Positions 1 through 8,500 are shown, counted from the first letter of the stretch. The stretch: 64,000 bases of DNA from Wenzhouxiangella sp. XN201 (GCF_011008905.1 NZ_JAAIVI010000017.1:868001-932000), one strand, 5' to 3'. Notes: generated by a model not told the origin, from the sequence alone. Made by a program: numbers and translations.

Positions 1-567
1 GGCGCTGGCCGCGAACAGGCAGGCGGTCTTGTCGGAGATCACCTGGAAATACTCGTCGACGCTCAGGTCCGGGTTACCCATCTGCATCAGCTGCAACACC
101 TCGCCTTCGGCGATGGTATTGGTGGTGTCGGCGAGGATGTTCATGATCGCCATGCGGTCCAGTTCGACCATCAGCTGGAAACTGCGCGAGTAGAGGAAGT
201 CGCCGACGAGCACCGAAGCGGCATTGCCCCACAGGCGGTGAGCGGTGACCTGGCCGCGTCGGCGTGAGGACTCGTCGACCACGTCGTCGTGAAGCAGGGT
301 CGAGGTGTGGATGAACTCGATGATGGCGGCCAGCTTGACGTGATCGTCACCCGCATAGCCGGCGGCCCGGGCACACAACAGGTGCACCAGGGGGCGCATG
401 CGTTTGCCGCCGCCGCTGATGATATGACTGCTGATCTGATTGACCAGCACGACGTCCGAGGACAGCCGGTCGACGATCAGGCGATCGACCGCCTCACGAT
501 CGGCCCGGGTCAGTTCCAGGATTTCGTCGAGGCCGGTCGGCAGCGCATGCGCGGTGGAATCGTTCAT
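1..567 (-). CDS. ispB: Octaprenyl diphosphate synthase, 3' part beyond the window
   Basis: Polyprenyl diphosphate synthase that extends FPP with IPP to make the ubiquinone side chain, cytosolic. The visible 189 residues show the substrate motif GGGKRMRP and the first aspartate-rich motif [15 protein letters not shown], as in IspB; the second aspartate motif lies outside. No stop is reached, so the gene is cut by the edge, not broken. The chosen ATG makes the N-terminus about 15 residues longer than E. coli IspB. It has no Shine-Dalgarno and lies 8 nt after a TATAAT box, so translation may be leaderless. Divergent from ssb. Family assignment is firm; the start is less so. Confidence 0.9.
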   Translation of the reverse strand, partial: MNDSTAHALPTGLDEILELTRADREAVDRLIVDRLSSDVVLVNQISSHIISGGGKRMRPLVHLLCARAAGYAGDDHVKLAAIIEFIHTSTLLHDDVVDESSRRRGQVTAHRLWGNAASVLVGDFLYSRSFQLMVELDRMAIMNILADTTNTIAEGEVLQLMQMGNPDLSVDEYFQVISDKTACLFAASA

Positions 568-575
568 GGCCGACA

Positions 576-581
576 ATTATA
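576..581 (-). promoter_or_regulatory. Putative -10 box of ispB
   Basis: On the minus strand the hexamer is an exact TATAAT. It ends 8 nt before the ispB ATG, so transcription would start at or 1-2 nt before the start codon. No good -35 hexamer is seen at 16-18 nt spacing, which weakens the call. Confidence 0.35.
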
Positions 582-689
582 CGGGTCGATTTCCTTCACC
601 GTGTCGGGGGATTCTCCCGGCGGCCAGCCGGCGGCGCTATGCTAGACTTCTGCGCATTCTTCCAGTCAATGCAAGGAGAGGCCCGCATC

Positions 690-1127
690 ATGGCCCGAGG
701 TATCAACAAGGCGATTCTGATCGGCAATCTTGGCGCCGATCCCGAAACCCGGCATACCGCCGGCGGCAATGCAGTGACCAACATCCGTATTGCCACGTCC
801 GAAGCCTGGCGCGACAAGCAGACCGGCGAACAGCAGGAGCGCACCGAGTGGCACCGCGTCGTGATGTTCGGCAAGCTCGGCGAGATCGCCGGCGAGTACC
901 TGCGCAAGGGTTCCAAGGTCTACATCGAAGGCCGCATCCAGACCCGCAAGTGGCAGGGCGATGACGGCCAGGACCGCTGGACGACGGAGATTGTCGCCAA
1001 CGAAATGCAGATGCTCGACAGCCGCGGTGGCGGCAGCGCGCCGTATGACAACAATAGCCCGTCGGGCAACGACAGCGGCCCGCCCAGCGACAACAGTGGC
1101 GGCCTGGAAGACGATATTCCGTTCTGA
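690..1127 (+). CDS. ssb: Single-stranded DNA-binding protein
   Basis: Binds ssDNA during replication, repair and recombination as a tetramer. The product begins [19 protein letters not shown], has an OB-fold of about 110 residues with [15 protein letters not shown], then a Gly/Ser/Asn-rich linker and the acidic tip DDIPF that recruits partner proteins. 145 aa is a usual length. An in-frame ATG 51 nt upstream exists, but the start used here has an AAGGAGAG Shine-Dalgarno at a normal distance and gives the family-standard N-terminus. A TATGCT/TAGACT stretch just upstream is a possible -10. Confidence 0.96.
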   Translation: MARGINKAILIGNLGADPETRHTAGGNAVTNIRIATSEAWRDKQTGEQQERTEWHRVVMFGKLGEIAGEYLRKGSKVYIEGRIQTRKWQGDDGQDRWTTEIVANEMQMLDSRGGGSAPYDNNSPSGNDSGPPSDNSGGLEDDIPF

Positions 1128-1155
1128 TTCGCGTCTTGGGTTAATCGCGAATCCG

Positions 1156-1303
1156 GGAACCACGGAAGGCACGGAAAGCACGGAAGACTCGAACGGAATC
1201 TATTCCGACATAATTCGAGCGCAATCAACCTGGCCATAGAGCGTGCCCGGAGACGGAGTGATGCCCGAATTTCTTCCGTGATTTCCGTGTCTTCCGTGGT
1301 TCC
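1156..1303. repeat. Facing array pair, unit CACGGAARN (period 9)
   Basis: Left arm 1156-1187 holds three CACGGAA heptamers spaced by 2 nt; right arm 1272-1303 is its reverse complement over 32 nt with only two differences. The 84-nt interior has no gene. Outer ends read GGAACC/GGTTCC. It is one of five loci here whose unit fits the heptamer CRCRRAD. It fills the ssb-rfbB gap. Confidence 0.8.
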
Positions 1304-1342
1304 ATTCATGATTCGAGCCGTGGTTCCATTCATCATTCGAGC
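1295..1342. repeat. Two tandem copies of a 24-bp unit before rfbB
   Basis: The segments 1295-1318 and 1319-1342 differ at one base (CATGATT versus CATCATT) and overlap the end of the CACGGAA array. The second copy ends 9 nt before the rfbB ATG, leaving no recognisable Shine-Dalgarno there. Confidence 0.8.
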
Positions 1343-1351
1343 CGTAAACCA

Positions 1352-2401
1352 ATGAGCACGATTCTTGTTACCGGCGGGGCTGGATTCATCGGCGCCAATT
1401 TCGTCCACCACATGCTGGGCAAAGCCGACACGCGGGTGGTCAATCTCGACCTGCTGACCTACGCCGGCAATCGCGAGTCCCTGGCCGGCCTGCCGGACGA
1501 TCGGCACCTGTTGGTCGAGGGCGATATCTGCGACGGGCAACTGCTGCGGCGCCTGCTCGACGAGCACCGGCCCGAGGCGATCGTGCATTTCGCCGCCGAA
1601 AGCCACGTCGACCGCTCGATCGATGACCCGGGCGCTTTCATCCGCACCAACGTTGTCGGCACCCAGACCCTGCTTGATGCCGCGCTGAATTACTGGCAGG
1701 GCGGGGCGAGTGACTTTCGTTTCGTGCATGTCTCCACCGACGAGGTCTATGGCACGCTCGGCCCGGATGAGCCCGGTTTTACCGAGACGCATCGGTACGC
1801 GCCCAATTCTCCGTATGCCGCTTCCAAGGCGGCGGCCGACCACTTGGCGCGAGCCTGGCAGCGCACCTACGGCCTGCCGGTGATGATCACCAACTGCTCC
1901 AACAACTACGGCCCGTTCCAGTTTCCCGAAAAGCTGATTCCGCTGATGTTGATCAATGCCCTCGAAGGCGAAAAACTGCCGGTCTACGGCGACGGCCAGC
2001 AGCGCCGCGACTGGCTGTTCGTCACCGACCACTGTCGGGCCATCGAGCGCGTGCTCGAAGCCGGCAAGGCCGGCCGCGTCTACAACATCGGCGGTAATGC
2101 CGAGATGGCCAATCTCGATGTCGTACACCTGCTCTGCGACCTGCTCGACGAGCGCGTACCCGGCAAGCGACCCCGGCGTGAGCTGATCGAGTACGTCACT
2201 GATCGCCCCGGCCACGACCGCCGCTACGCCATCGATGCGACCCGCATCCGCGACGAACTCGGCTGGGAACCCTCGGTCGACTTCACCGAAGGCCTGGCCC
2301 GGACCGTCGACTGGTACCTCGAAAACCGCGACTGGTGGCAACGCATCCGCGACGGCCGCTACCGCTCAGAGCGGTTGGGCGTGTCGCGGTTGAAAGATTG
2401 A
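1352..2401 (+). CDS. rfbB: dTDP-glucose 4,6-dehydratase
   Basis: Second step of dTDP-L-rhamnose synthesis: NAD-dependent conversion of dTDP-glucose to dTDP-4-keto-6-deoxyglucose. 349 aa extended SDR with the Rossmann motif TGGAGFIG near residue 7, the STDEVYG active-site strand, and the YAASK catalytic Tyr/Lys. Its product can feed both rhamnose (rfbC, rfbD downstream) and amino sugars made by the VioA-like aminotransferase at 60.6-61.7 kb. It is cut off from rfbA by a repeat cassette carrying a GxxExxY gene, so the rfb operon is interrupted. No clear ribosome-binding site; a repeat abuts the start. Confidence 0.96.
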   Translation: MSTILVTGGAGFIGANFVHHMLGKADTRVVNLDLLTYAGNRESLAGLPDDRHLLVEGDICDGQLLRRLLDEHRPEAIVHFAAESHVDRSIDDPGAFIRTNVVGTQTLLDAALNYWQGGASDFRFVHVSTDEVYGTLGPDEPGFTETHRYAPNSPYAASKAAADHLARAWQRTYGLPVMITNCSNNYGPFQFPEKLIPLMLINALEGEKLPVYGDGQQRRDWLFVTDHCRAIERVLEAGKAGRVYNIGGNAEMANLDVVHLLCDLLDERVPGKRPRRELIEYVTDRPGHDRRYAIDATRIRDELGWEPSVDFTEGLARTVDWYLENRDWWQRIRDGRYRSERLGVSRLKD

Positions 2402-2410
2402 AAAGAATAA

Positions 2411-2675
2411 TTGTCCACAGATGAACACAGATGGACACAGATTTGAAAAAGACCTTATGTCTGTGGAGCCTGACTTTCTGGTGGAAGATCAACTGATTGT
2501 CGAGATCAAGGCGGTGAAGGACTTGTCAGGCGAGCATCAGTCCCAATTGTTGAACTACTTGAGGGCAACCGGACTTGATGCCGGTTTGCTTGTCAATTTC
2601 GGAAAGCCACGGATACAGGTCAAACGCCTTGTTAATTAATATTTTTGTTTTTCATCTGTGTTCATCTGTGGACAA
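2411..2675. repeat. Facing array pair, unit CACAGATNNN, with GxxExxY cargo
   Basis: Left arm 2411-2450 holds three CACAGAT heptamers spaced by 3 nt, starting TTGTCCACAG and ending in AAAAA. Right arm 2648-2675 is the mirror: TTTTTCATCTGTG followed by another CATCTGTG and GGACAA. The unit fits CRCRRAD. The interior encodes the shortened GxxExxY protein, whose ATG lies inside the left arm. The cassette lies between rfbB and rfbA, genes of one pathway. Confidence 0.85.
2421..2639 (+). CDS. GxxExxY-family (PDDEXK_3) protein, N-terminally shortened
   Basis: 72 aa, against about 125 for the family (TIGR04256/PF13366, a PD-(D/E)XK-nuclease-like group of unknown role). The C-terminal half is clear: DFLVEDQLIVEIKAV keeps the catalytic-type Asp and the E-x-K, then QLLNYLRATGLDAGLLVNFG. 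The part carrying the name-giving GxxExxY motif is missing; the first residues, MNTDGHR, are encoded by the CACAGAT repeat arm itself. It is either a decayed remnant or a minimal cargo. Whether it is expressed or active is unknown. Confidence 0.6.
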   Translation: MNTDGHRFEKDLMSVEPDFLVEDQLIVEIKAVKDLSGEHQSQLLNYLRATGLDAGLLVNFGKPRIQVKRLVN

Positions 2676-2706
2676 ATAGGTTTTAGATTTTCAGGACAAT
2701 GACTGA

Positions 2707-3591
2707 ATGAACAGAAAAGGCATCATCCTGGCCGGCGGCTCCGGCACTCGGCTCTATCCCCTGACGCAGGTCATCAGCAAGCAACTGCTGCCGGTCTACG
2801 ACAAGCCGATGGTCTACTATCCGCTGTCGACCATGATGCAGGCGGGTATTCGCGAGATACTGATGATTACCACGCCGCACGAACAGGCCCTGTTCAAGCG
2901 CCTGCTCGGGGACGGCAGCCAGTGGGGTATCGAGCTGAGCTATGCGGTGCAGGATGAGCCGCGCGGGCTGGCAGATGCCTTCATCATCGGCCGCGATTTC
3001 GTCGACGGGCATCCCTCCTGCCTGATCCTGGGCGACAATATCTTCCACGGCGGTGGCTTGCGCGAACTGCTGCGACGCGCCCATGAGCGCGAACGCGGAG
3101 CGACGGTATTCGGCTACTGGGTCAGCGATCCGGAGCGCTATGGCGTGGCCGAAATCGATGCCGCGGGCCGGGTGTTGTCGCTGGAGGAAAAGCCCGAGCG
3201 GCCGAAGTCGAATTACGCCGTCACCGGCCTGTATTTCTACGATGAGCGCGCCTGCGATTTCGCCGCCGGGCTCGAACCCTCAGAACGCGGCGAGCTGGAG
3301 ATCACTGATCTCAATCGCTGCTACCTCGAGACCGGCGAGCTGACAGTCGAGCGCATGGGCCGCGGCTACGCCTGGCTCGATACCGGTACGCACGCATCGC
3401 TGCAGCAGGCGGCCAGCTACATCGAAACCCTGGAGTCGCGCCAGGGTCTGCGCGTGGCCTGTCCGGAAGAGATCGCCTTTCGCCAGGAATGGATCACCAC
3501 CGAGGAGCTCCTGGCCCTGGCCGAGCCCCTGACCAAAAGCGGCTACGGCGACTACCTGCGCATGATCGCGCGCACGAGCGATCCGTCATGA
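2707..3591 (+). CDS. rfbA: Glucose-1-phosphate thymidylyltransferase
   Basis: First step of the dTDP-rhamnose pathway: glucose-1-P plus dTTP gives dTDP-glucose. 294 aa with the N-terminal nucleotidyltransferase signature [11 protein letters not shown], then [25 protein letters not shown] and [20 protein letters not shown], all typical of RmlA. An AGGA stretch 12 nt before the ATG serves as ribosome-binding site. The stop overlaps the rfbC start as ATGA, implying translational coupling. It follows a repeat cassette, so it may need its own promoter. Confidence 0.96.
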   Translation: MNRKGIILAGGSGTRLYPLTQVISKQLLPVYDKPMVYYPLSTMMQAGIREILMITTPHEQALFKRLLGDGSQWGIELSYAVQDEPRGLADAFIIGRDFVDGHPSCLILGDNIFHGGGLRELLRRAHERERGATVFGYWVSDPERYGVAEIDAAGRVLSLEEKPERPKSNYAVTGLYFYDERACDFAAGLEPSERGELEITDLNRCYLETGELTVERMGRGYAWLDTGTHASLQQAASYIETLESRQGLRVACPEEIAFRQEWITTEELLALAEPLTKSGYGDYLRMIARTSDPS

Positions 3592-4136
3592 AGGTCAGCG
3601 ACACCGACCTGCCGGGCGTGAAACTGATCGAGCCGCGTGTATTCGGTGATGAGCGCGGCTGGTTCCTCGAAACCTGGCGGGCCGAGCGTTATCGCGAGCA
3701 CGGTATCGGAGCGGATTTCGTGCAGGCGAACTGTTCGCATTCCGGCCGCGGCGTGCTGCGCGGCCTGCACTACCAGTGGCCCGAGCCGCAGGGCAAGCTG
3801 GTCTGGGTTTCCAGCGGGCACGTGTTCGACGTGGCCGTCGATATCCGTCCCGAGTCCGCCAGCTTCGGACGCTGGACGGCGATTGAGCTGGATGCCGAAA
3901 GCCATCAACAGCTCTGGATCCCTGAAGGTTTCGCCCATGGTTTCCAGGTACTGAGTGAGACGGCCACTTTCAACTATCTGTGCACGCGGCCCTACCGCGG
4001 CGAATTCGATGCCTCGATTGCCTGGAACGATCCCGAGATCGGTGTCGAATGGCCGCTTGAGCCGGCCGGGCTTTCGGACAAGGACCGGGCCGCACCGCAC
4101 CTGGCCGCGATCGAACGCGACCGCCTGCCGTCGTGA
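3588..4136 (+). CDS. rfbC: dTDP-4-dehydrorhamnose 3,5-epimerase
   Basis: Epimerises C3 and C5 of dTDP-4-keto-6-deoxyglucose. 182 aa cupin-fold protein with [19 protein letters not shown] at the start, the catalytic histidine region [15 protein letters not shown], and [14 protein letters not shown]. An upstream in-frame extension exists, but the ATG used overlaps the rfbA stop and gives the family length. It ends overlapping the GTG of rfbD. Confidence 0.95.
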   Translation: MKVSDTDLPGVKLIEPRVFGDERGWFLETWRAERYREHGIGADFVQANCSHSGRGVLRGLHYQWPEPQGKLVWVSSGHVFDVAVDIRPESASFGRWTAIELDAESHQQLWIPEGFAHGFQVLSETATFNYLCTRPYRGEFDASIAWNDPEIGVEWPLEPAGLSDKDRAAPHLAAIERDRLPS

Positions 4137-5017
4137 CCACCCTGTTGCTCGGTGCCAACGGCCAGCTCGGCCGGCACCTGCGCGCCGAGATCGCCGGCAT
4201 GGCGACCTGCGCGCGCAGCCAGGCCGATCATGCGCTGGACCTTTCCGACATCGAAACCGCGTCCCGGCTTCTTGATCGAATTCAGCCGGAAGTCATCGTC
4301 AATGCCGCCGCCTGGACGGCGGTGGATGACGCCGAGGATCACGAGGATCAGGCGTTTCGCCTCAACCACGATCTGCCGGCCGCGCTGGCCGAATGGTGCC
4401 GTCGCCACGAGGCCCTGCTGGTGCATTACTCGACCGACTATGTGTTCAGCGGCCAGCCAGGGCGGCCCTGGCGCGAAGACGATCCGGTGGCGCCGGAATC
4501 GGCTTATGGCCGCAGCAAGCTCGCCGGCGAGCAGGCGATTGCCGCCAGCGCTTGTCGGGCCCTGGTGTTGCGCACCGCCTGGGTCTACAGCGCCCTGCCG
4601 GGAAATTTCGTCTCGGCCATTCTCAAGCGCGCTGGCGAGGGCCAGGACCTGAAGGTCGTAGCCGACCAGACCGGATCACCGACCTGGGCCGGCACCCTGG
4701 CGCGTGCCACCAAAGCGCTGCTCGGCCAGGCCGACCAGATCGAGCGACCACAGCTGATGCATGTGACCGGGCAGGGCGCGGTCAGCTGGCACCAGTTGGC
4801 GTGCCTCGCCGTGCAGATGGCCGCTGAGCGTGGCATTATCGAGCGTGCAGTCGAGGTCGAGCCGATCGGCAGCGACCAGTGGCCGCAGAAGGCCCGCCGT
4901 CCGGCCTGGTCGGTGCTCGACGGCGGCCGCTTTGAACACTTCACCGGCAAGCGCCTGCCCGACTGGGATGCGGCGCTGGCCGAGTGCCTGGAGCAATGGA
5001 GCGAAGCCCAATGCTGA
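4133..5017 (+). CDS. rfbD: dTDP-4-dehydrorhamnose reductase
   Basis: Final step, NAD(P)H reduction to dTDP-L-rhamnose. 294 aa SDR-type protein: LLLGANGQLGRHL nucleotide-binding motif at the N-terminus, NAAAWTAVDDAEDH, STDYVFSG, and the YGRSKLAGE catalytic motif. Starts with GTG in a GTGA overlap with the rfbC stop; ends 7 nt into manC. The tight spacing of rfbA-C-D-manC indicates one transcript. Confidence 0.95.
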   Translation: MTTLLLGANGQLGRHLRAEIAGMATCARSQADHALDLSDIETASRLLDRIQPEVIVNAAAWTAVDDAEDHEDQAFRLNHDLPAALAEWCRRHEALLVHYSTDYVFSGQPGRPWREDDPVAPESAYGRSKLAGEQAIAASACRALVLRTAWVYSALPGNFVSAILKRAGEGQDLKVVADQTGSPTWAGTLARATKALLGQADQIERPQLMHVTGQGAVSWHQLACLAVQMAAERGIIERAVEVEPIGSDQWPQKARRPAWSVLDGGRFEHFTGKRLPDWDAALAECLEQWSEAQC

Positions 5018-6426
5018 TACCCGTAATCATGTCCGGCGGCGCCGGTACCCGGCTGTGGCCGGTATCGCGCAAGGCGCATCCCAAGCCGTTCATGCGCCTG
5101 GCTGACGGCCAGACCCTGGCCGCCAGCACCATCCGGCGGGCACTGGCCGTGGCCGATCAGCCGGTCACGTTGACGGTCACGGGGCGCGATTACTATTTTC
5201 TGACCCGCGATGAATATCAAGCGGTCGACGATCAAGCCGACTACCGCTTCCTGCTCGAGCCCGAGGGCCGCAACACCGCGCCGGCGATTGCCGCAGCCGC
5301 GCTCTGGGCGGAGCATCATTACGGCCCCGAGGTGCGCCTGCTGGTCATGCCGGCCGATCACCTGATTCGCGATCAGGCGGCATTTGCCGAGGCGGTCGCC
5401 CATGCCGAGGCGCTGGCTGCCGAAGGGTGGTTGACCTGCCTGGGCGTGACGCCAACGCATGCCGAAACCGGTTACGGTTATATCCGCCTGGGCGATGAAA
5501 TCGGTATGGACGGGCGCGAGATTCGTGCCTTCGTTGAAAAGCCCGACGAGGACACCGCACGACGCTACTACGAGTCCGGTGAGTTCCTGTGGAATGCCGG
5601 GATGTTCTGTTTCCGCGCCGATGCCATCCTGGCTGCGCTGGCGGCCCACGCCGGCGACATCCTGGAGCAGGTGCGCAACACCTGGTCCGAAACCGACCCG
5701 AATAGCGCGCCGATCGAGCTCGATGCCGCGCGCTTCGCCGATGTGCGCGCCGAGTCGATCGACTTTGCGGTCATGGAAAAGGCCGAGCGCCGGGCCGTCG
5801 TGCCGGTGGATTGCGGCTGGAGTGATATCGGGTCCTGGCAGGCGATCAGCGATCTCTACGAAACCGACGCGCTGGGCAACCGCGTTCAGGGCGAAGCGGT
5901 TCTGATCGATGCGCGCAACACCTTCGTGCAGGGCGACAAGCGGCTGGTAGCGGCAGTGGGCGTGGACAACCTGGTCATCGTCGATACCGGTGATGCCGTG
6001 CTGGTAGCCAGCCGCGACCGTGCCCAGGAGGTCAAGGCAGTGGTCGAGGAATTGACCCGCAACCAGGACGAGCTGGCGGTGTTTCACAAGACCGTACATC
6101 GTCCCTGGGGCAGTTTCACCGTGCTGGAGGACGCCGAGGACTGCAAGGTCAAGCGCCTTGTGGTCAGGCCCGGTGGTGTACTGTCGCTGCAGCGCCATCA
6201 GCACCGCAGTGAGCACTGGACGGTGGTCTCCGGCCAGGCGAAGGTGCGTGTCGGCGATGACGAGCGGATCTACGGCGCCAACGAAACCGTGGAGATCCCG
6301 GTCGGCAATCTTCATCGCCTGGAGAACCCCGGCAGTGATGATGTGCATATCATCGAAGTGCAGACCGGAACGTATTTCGGCGAGGACGATATCGAGCGGT
6401 TGGAAGACGTCTACGGACGAACCTGA
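5011..6426 (+). CDS. manC: Mannose-1-phosphate guanylyltransferase / mannose-6-phosphate isomerase
   Basis: Makes GDP-mannose for surface polysaccharide; type II bifunctional enzyme. 471 aa: nucleotidyltransferase domain with MSGGAGTRLWPVSRKAHPK at residues 5-23 and the FVEKPDEDTA region, then a C-terminal cupin isomerase domain from about residue 350 with RPWGSF and QRHQHRSEHWTVVSGQA. The ATG overlapping the end of rfbD is preferred over one 27 nt upstream because it puts the nucleotide motif at the usual place. Last gene of the rfb operon; an A-rich repeat follows directly after its stop. Confidence 0.94.
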   Translation: MLIPVIMSGGAGTRLWPVSRKAHPKPFMRLADGQTLAASTIRRALAVADQPVTLTVTGRDYYFLTRDEYQAVDDQADYRFLLEPEGRNTAPAIAAAALWAEHHYGPEVRLLVMPADHLIRDQAAFAEAVAHAEALAAEGWLTCLGVTPTHAETGYGYIRLGDEIGMDGREIRAFVEKPDEDTARRYYESGEFLWNAGMFCFRADAILAALAAHAGDILEQVRNTWSETDPNSAPIELDAARFADVRAESIDFAVMEKAERRAVVPVDCGWSDIGSWQAISDLYETDALGNRVQGEAVLIDARNTFVQGDKRLVAAVGVDNLVIVDTGDAVLVASRDRAQEVKAVVEELTRNQDELAVFHKTVHRPWGSFTVLEDAEDCKVKRLVVRPGGVLSLQRHQHRSEHWTVVSGQAKVRVGDDERIYGANETVEIPVGNLHRLENPGSDDVHIIEVQTGTYFGEDDIERLEDVYGRT

Positions 6427-6427
6427 A

Positions 6428-6505
6428 AACTTCAAATTCGAAATTCCAAGCACCAAGTACCAAACAAATTCAAATGACCAAAATTCAAATGATCGAAATG
6501 TATGA
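6428..6505. repeat. A-rich degenerate array (CAAATTC / ACCAAGTACC units), single arm
   Basis: A run of CAAATTC-, ACCAAGTACC- and AAATGACC-like units starts right after the manC stop. No facing arm is seen nearby. It resembles the left arm of the array between ribF and ileS, including the piece ATGATCGAAA. Confidence 0.6.
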
Positions 6506-6517
6506 GGTGCTGCTTTC

Positions 6518-7474
6518 ATGCCGATGAACAGGTTTGACAGAGTGGTTTCCGGCGCGCTCACCATGCTGGCGGGCAGCTTGCTGCTCGCAGGTTGCGCAAT
6601 CGATTCCGAGCGGCCGGCAAGTGAAGCGTCGGCGTCCGCCGAGCAGCAGTGGCGGGCCGAGACGATGGACTGGCGGCAGCGTCGCTACGATCGCCTGACC
6701 GAAGCTTACGGATGGCTCAGCCTGGTCGGGCTCGATTTCGTCGGCGATGGTCGCTGGCAGATCGGCACCGACGATGCTTCGGATCTCGTCATGCCGGCCG
6801 GTCCGGAAGACTGGGGTGTGCTGGTCATCGACGGAACGCGCGCCCGCTTCGAGCCGTCCAGCGATGCGGTCAGCGTCGATGGTCGCCCCGGCGTCCCGGG
6901 TCTGTTGGTCCAGCCTGGCCGCGACGAGCCGGTCTGGGTGCAAGCCGAGGACGTACGTTTCCAGATCATCGAGCGCAATGGCCGCCTGGCGGTGCGTACG
7001 CGTTGGCCGCGCGCCGAAACGCTGACCGAATTCAAGGGCCTGGACTATTTCCCCTTCAACCCGGACTGGCGGGTGGAGGCGCGCTTCGAGTACCACCCGC
7101 CGGGCACCACCATAGCGATCGGCAGCGTGCTCGGTGACGTCCTCCAGGAGCCTAATCTGGGCGCCGCGGTGTTCGAGCACGAAGGCGAAACCTACCGGCT
7201 TGAGGCGGTGGCTGATGAGGACGACGAAGAACTGTTCTTCATCCTCGCCGATCGCACCACTGGCCGCGAAACCTACGGCGCGGGTCGCATGCTTTACGCG
7301 CCCATGCCCGACGAGAATGACCGCACCGTGCTCGATTTCAACCGCGCCTACAACCCGCCGTGCACCTTCACGGAGTACTCCACCTGCCCGCTGCCGCCAC
7401 CGGAGAACCGCCTCGACGTGCGAATCACCGCGGGCGAGAAAGACTATGCGGGAGAGTCTGGCTATCTCCAGTAG
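6518..7474 (+). CDS. DUF1684 lipoprotein
   Basis: 318 aa. The N-terminus has a lipoprotein signal with lipobox LLLAGC near residue 25, so it should be membrane-anchored and face the periplasm. The rest matches DUF1684 (PF07920): the conserved GRMLYAP, VLDFNRAYNPPCTFTEYSTC and CPLPPPENRLDV blocks near the C-terminus are clear. Function of the family is unknown. A GAGGTG Shine-Dalgarno precedes the ATG; a second ATG two codons later is also possible. It stands alone between two repeat arrays. Confidence 0.85.
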   Translation: MPMNRFDRVVSGALTMLAGSLLLAGCAIDSERPASEASASAEQQWRAETMDWRQRRYDRLTEAYGWLSLVGLDFVGDGRWQIGTDDASDLVMPAGPEDWGVLVIDGTRARFEPSSDAVSVDGRPGVPGLLVQPGRDEPVWVQAEDVRFQIIERNGRLAVRTRWPRAETLTEFKGLDYFPFNPDWRVEARFEYHPPGTTIAIGSVLGDVLQEPNLGAAVFEHEGETYRLEAVADEDDEELFFILADRTTGRETYGAGRMLYAPMPDENDRTVLDFNRAYNPPCTFTEYSTCPLPPPENRLDVRITAGEKDYAGESGYLQ

Positions 7475-7482
7475 CTGTTGGG

Positions 7483-7643
7483 CTCACGCAGAGCCGCGGA
7501 GCCGCAGAGTACGCAGAGAAAAAGAAAGAAAGAAAGAAAAAGGGCGGTGATGATCATCGCACTGCATCTCTCTGCTCATTCCCCGGCTTTTTTGAATCTC
7601 TTCTTTACTCTGCGCACTCAGCGACTCTGCGGCTCTGCGTGAG
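7483..7643. repeat. Facing array pair, unit CGCAGAGN, empty
   Basis: Left arm 7483-7523: CGCAGAG, CGCGGAG, CGCAGAG, CGCAGAG with 1-2 nt spacing, ending in an AAAAAG/AAAG purine run. Right arm 7604-7643 mirrors it (CTCTGCGTGAG at the outer edge). Interior of about 80 nt holds no gene. Unit fits CRCRRAD. It sits between the convergent DUF1684 and enoyl-CoA hydratase genes. Confidence 0.8.
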
Positions 7644-7658
7644 GAGTAAAGAAACGCC

Positions 7659-8441
7659 TCAACGCCCTCTAAATTCGGGTTTGCGTTTTTCGAGAAAGGC
7701 GCTGGTGCCTTCCTGCATGTCCTCGGTGGCGCAGCACAGCGCGAAGCGCGCGGTTTCCAGGGCCAGGGCCGTGTTCATGTCGGTATCGGCGCCCTGGTTG
7801 ATGGCCTGCAGGATGCCGCGCACGGCTTCGGGCGCTGCCTGGGCCAGTTGATCGGCCAGTTCCTTCACGCTGGCCGCCAGCGCATCCGGTTCGACCACAC
7901 GATTGACGATACCCAGCGCTTCGGCGCGTTCGGCCGTGATCGGTTCGCCGGTCAGGGCCATCTCGAGCGCACGGGTTGTGCCGGCCAGACGCAGCAGGCG
8001 CTGGGTGCCGCCGAAGCCGGGCATGATGCCGAGCTTGATTTCGGGCAGGCCGAGCCGGGCATTGTTCGAAGCGATTCGGAGATGGCAGCCCAGAGCCAGC
8101 TCCATGCCGCCGCCCAGGGCAAAGCCGTTGACCGCGGCGATGACCGGCTTGTCGAAGTTCTGGATCAGGGCCATCAGGTTCTGCCCCATGGCCGAAAACG
8201 CGCGCGCCTCGATCGCGCTCTGCTGGCGAATTTCGCCGATGTCGGCACCGGCAACGAAGGCTTTCTCACCGCTGCCGGTAATGACGATGACCCGAACGGC
8301 TTCGTCACCGTGCGCTTCGATCATGGCCTGCTGGAGTTCCAGCAGGGTCTGCCGGTTGAGCGCATTGAGCTTGTCGGGGCGGTTGACGGTGATCGTCCGT
8401 ACCGCGTCGCGGTCGGCGACAAGGAGGTTCTCGTAGGGCAT
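7659..8441 (-). CDS. Enoyl-CoA hydratase (crotonase family)
   Basis: Probably hydrates short-chain 2-enoyl-CoA in fatty- or amino-acid breakdown. 260 aa with NRPDKLNALN, the oxyanion-hole strand AFVAGADIGE, and NGFALGGGMELALGC carrying the first catalytic Glu, followed by GLPEIKLGIMPGFGGTQRL with the second. This is the standard crotonase pattern with both glutamates. Monocistronic. Its 5' leader, including a TACAAT box, nearly repeats the leader of the thioesterase gene at 14.2 kb. Substrate cannot be told from sequence. Confidence 0.9.
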   Translation of the reverse strand: MPYENLLVADRDAVRTITVNRPDKLNALNRQTLLELQQAMIEAHGDEAVRVIVITGSGEKAFVAGADIGEIRQQSAIEARAFSAMGQNLMALIQNFDKPVIAAVNGFALGGGMELALGCHLRIASNNARLGLPEIKLGIMPGFGGTQRLLRLAGTTRALEMALTGEPITAERAEALGIVNRVVEPDALAASVKELADQLAQAAPEAVRGILQAINQGADTDMNTALALETARFALCCATEDMQEGTSAFLEKRKPEFRGR

Positions 8442-8500
8442 GGGGGCTTCCGGTTGGGGAAGTGCTTATTGTAGCGTCGGGGCTGGCGGCGTGTGCCTTT
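8439..8500 (-). promoter_or_regulatory. Leader shared with the thioesterase gene (copy 1)
   Basis: The 60 bp before the hydratase start match those at 14244-14307 almost block for block: plus-strand GGGGGCTTCCGGTTGG, then ATTGTAGCG, then CGGGGCTGGCGGCGTG. On the gene strand this gives a TACAAT -10 candidate and a weak GGAAG ribosome-binding site. The GGCTGGTT array starts right behind it. Confidence 0.55.

Noticed and set aside
920-2341. 473-codon open frame on the minus strand
   Set aside because: Lies antisense to rfbB and ssb; high-GC codon bias leaves the opposite frame open. No family motifs.
4585-6564. 659-codon minus-strand open frame
   Set aside because: Antisense shadow of rfbD and manC; no recognisable domain.
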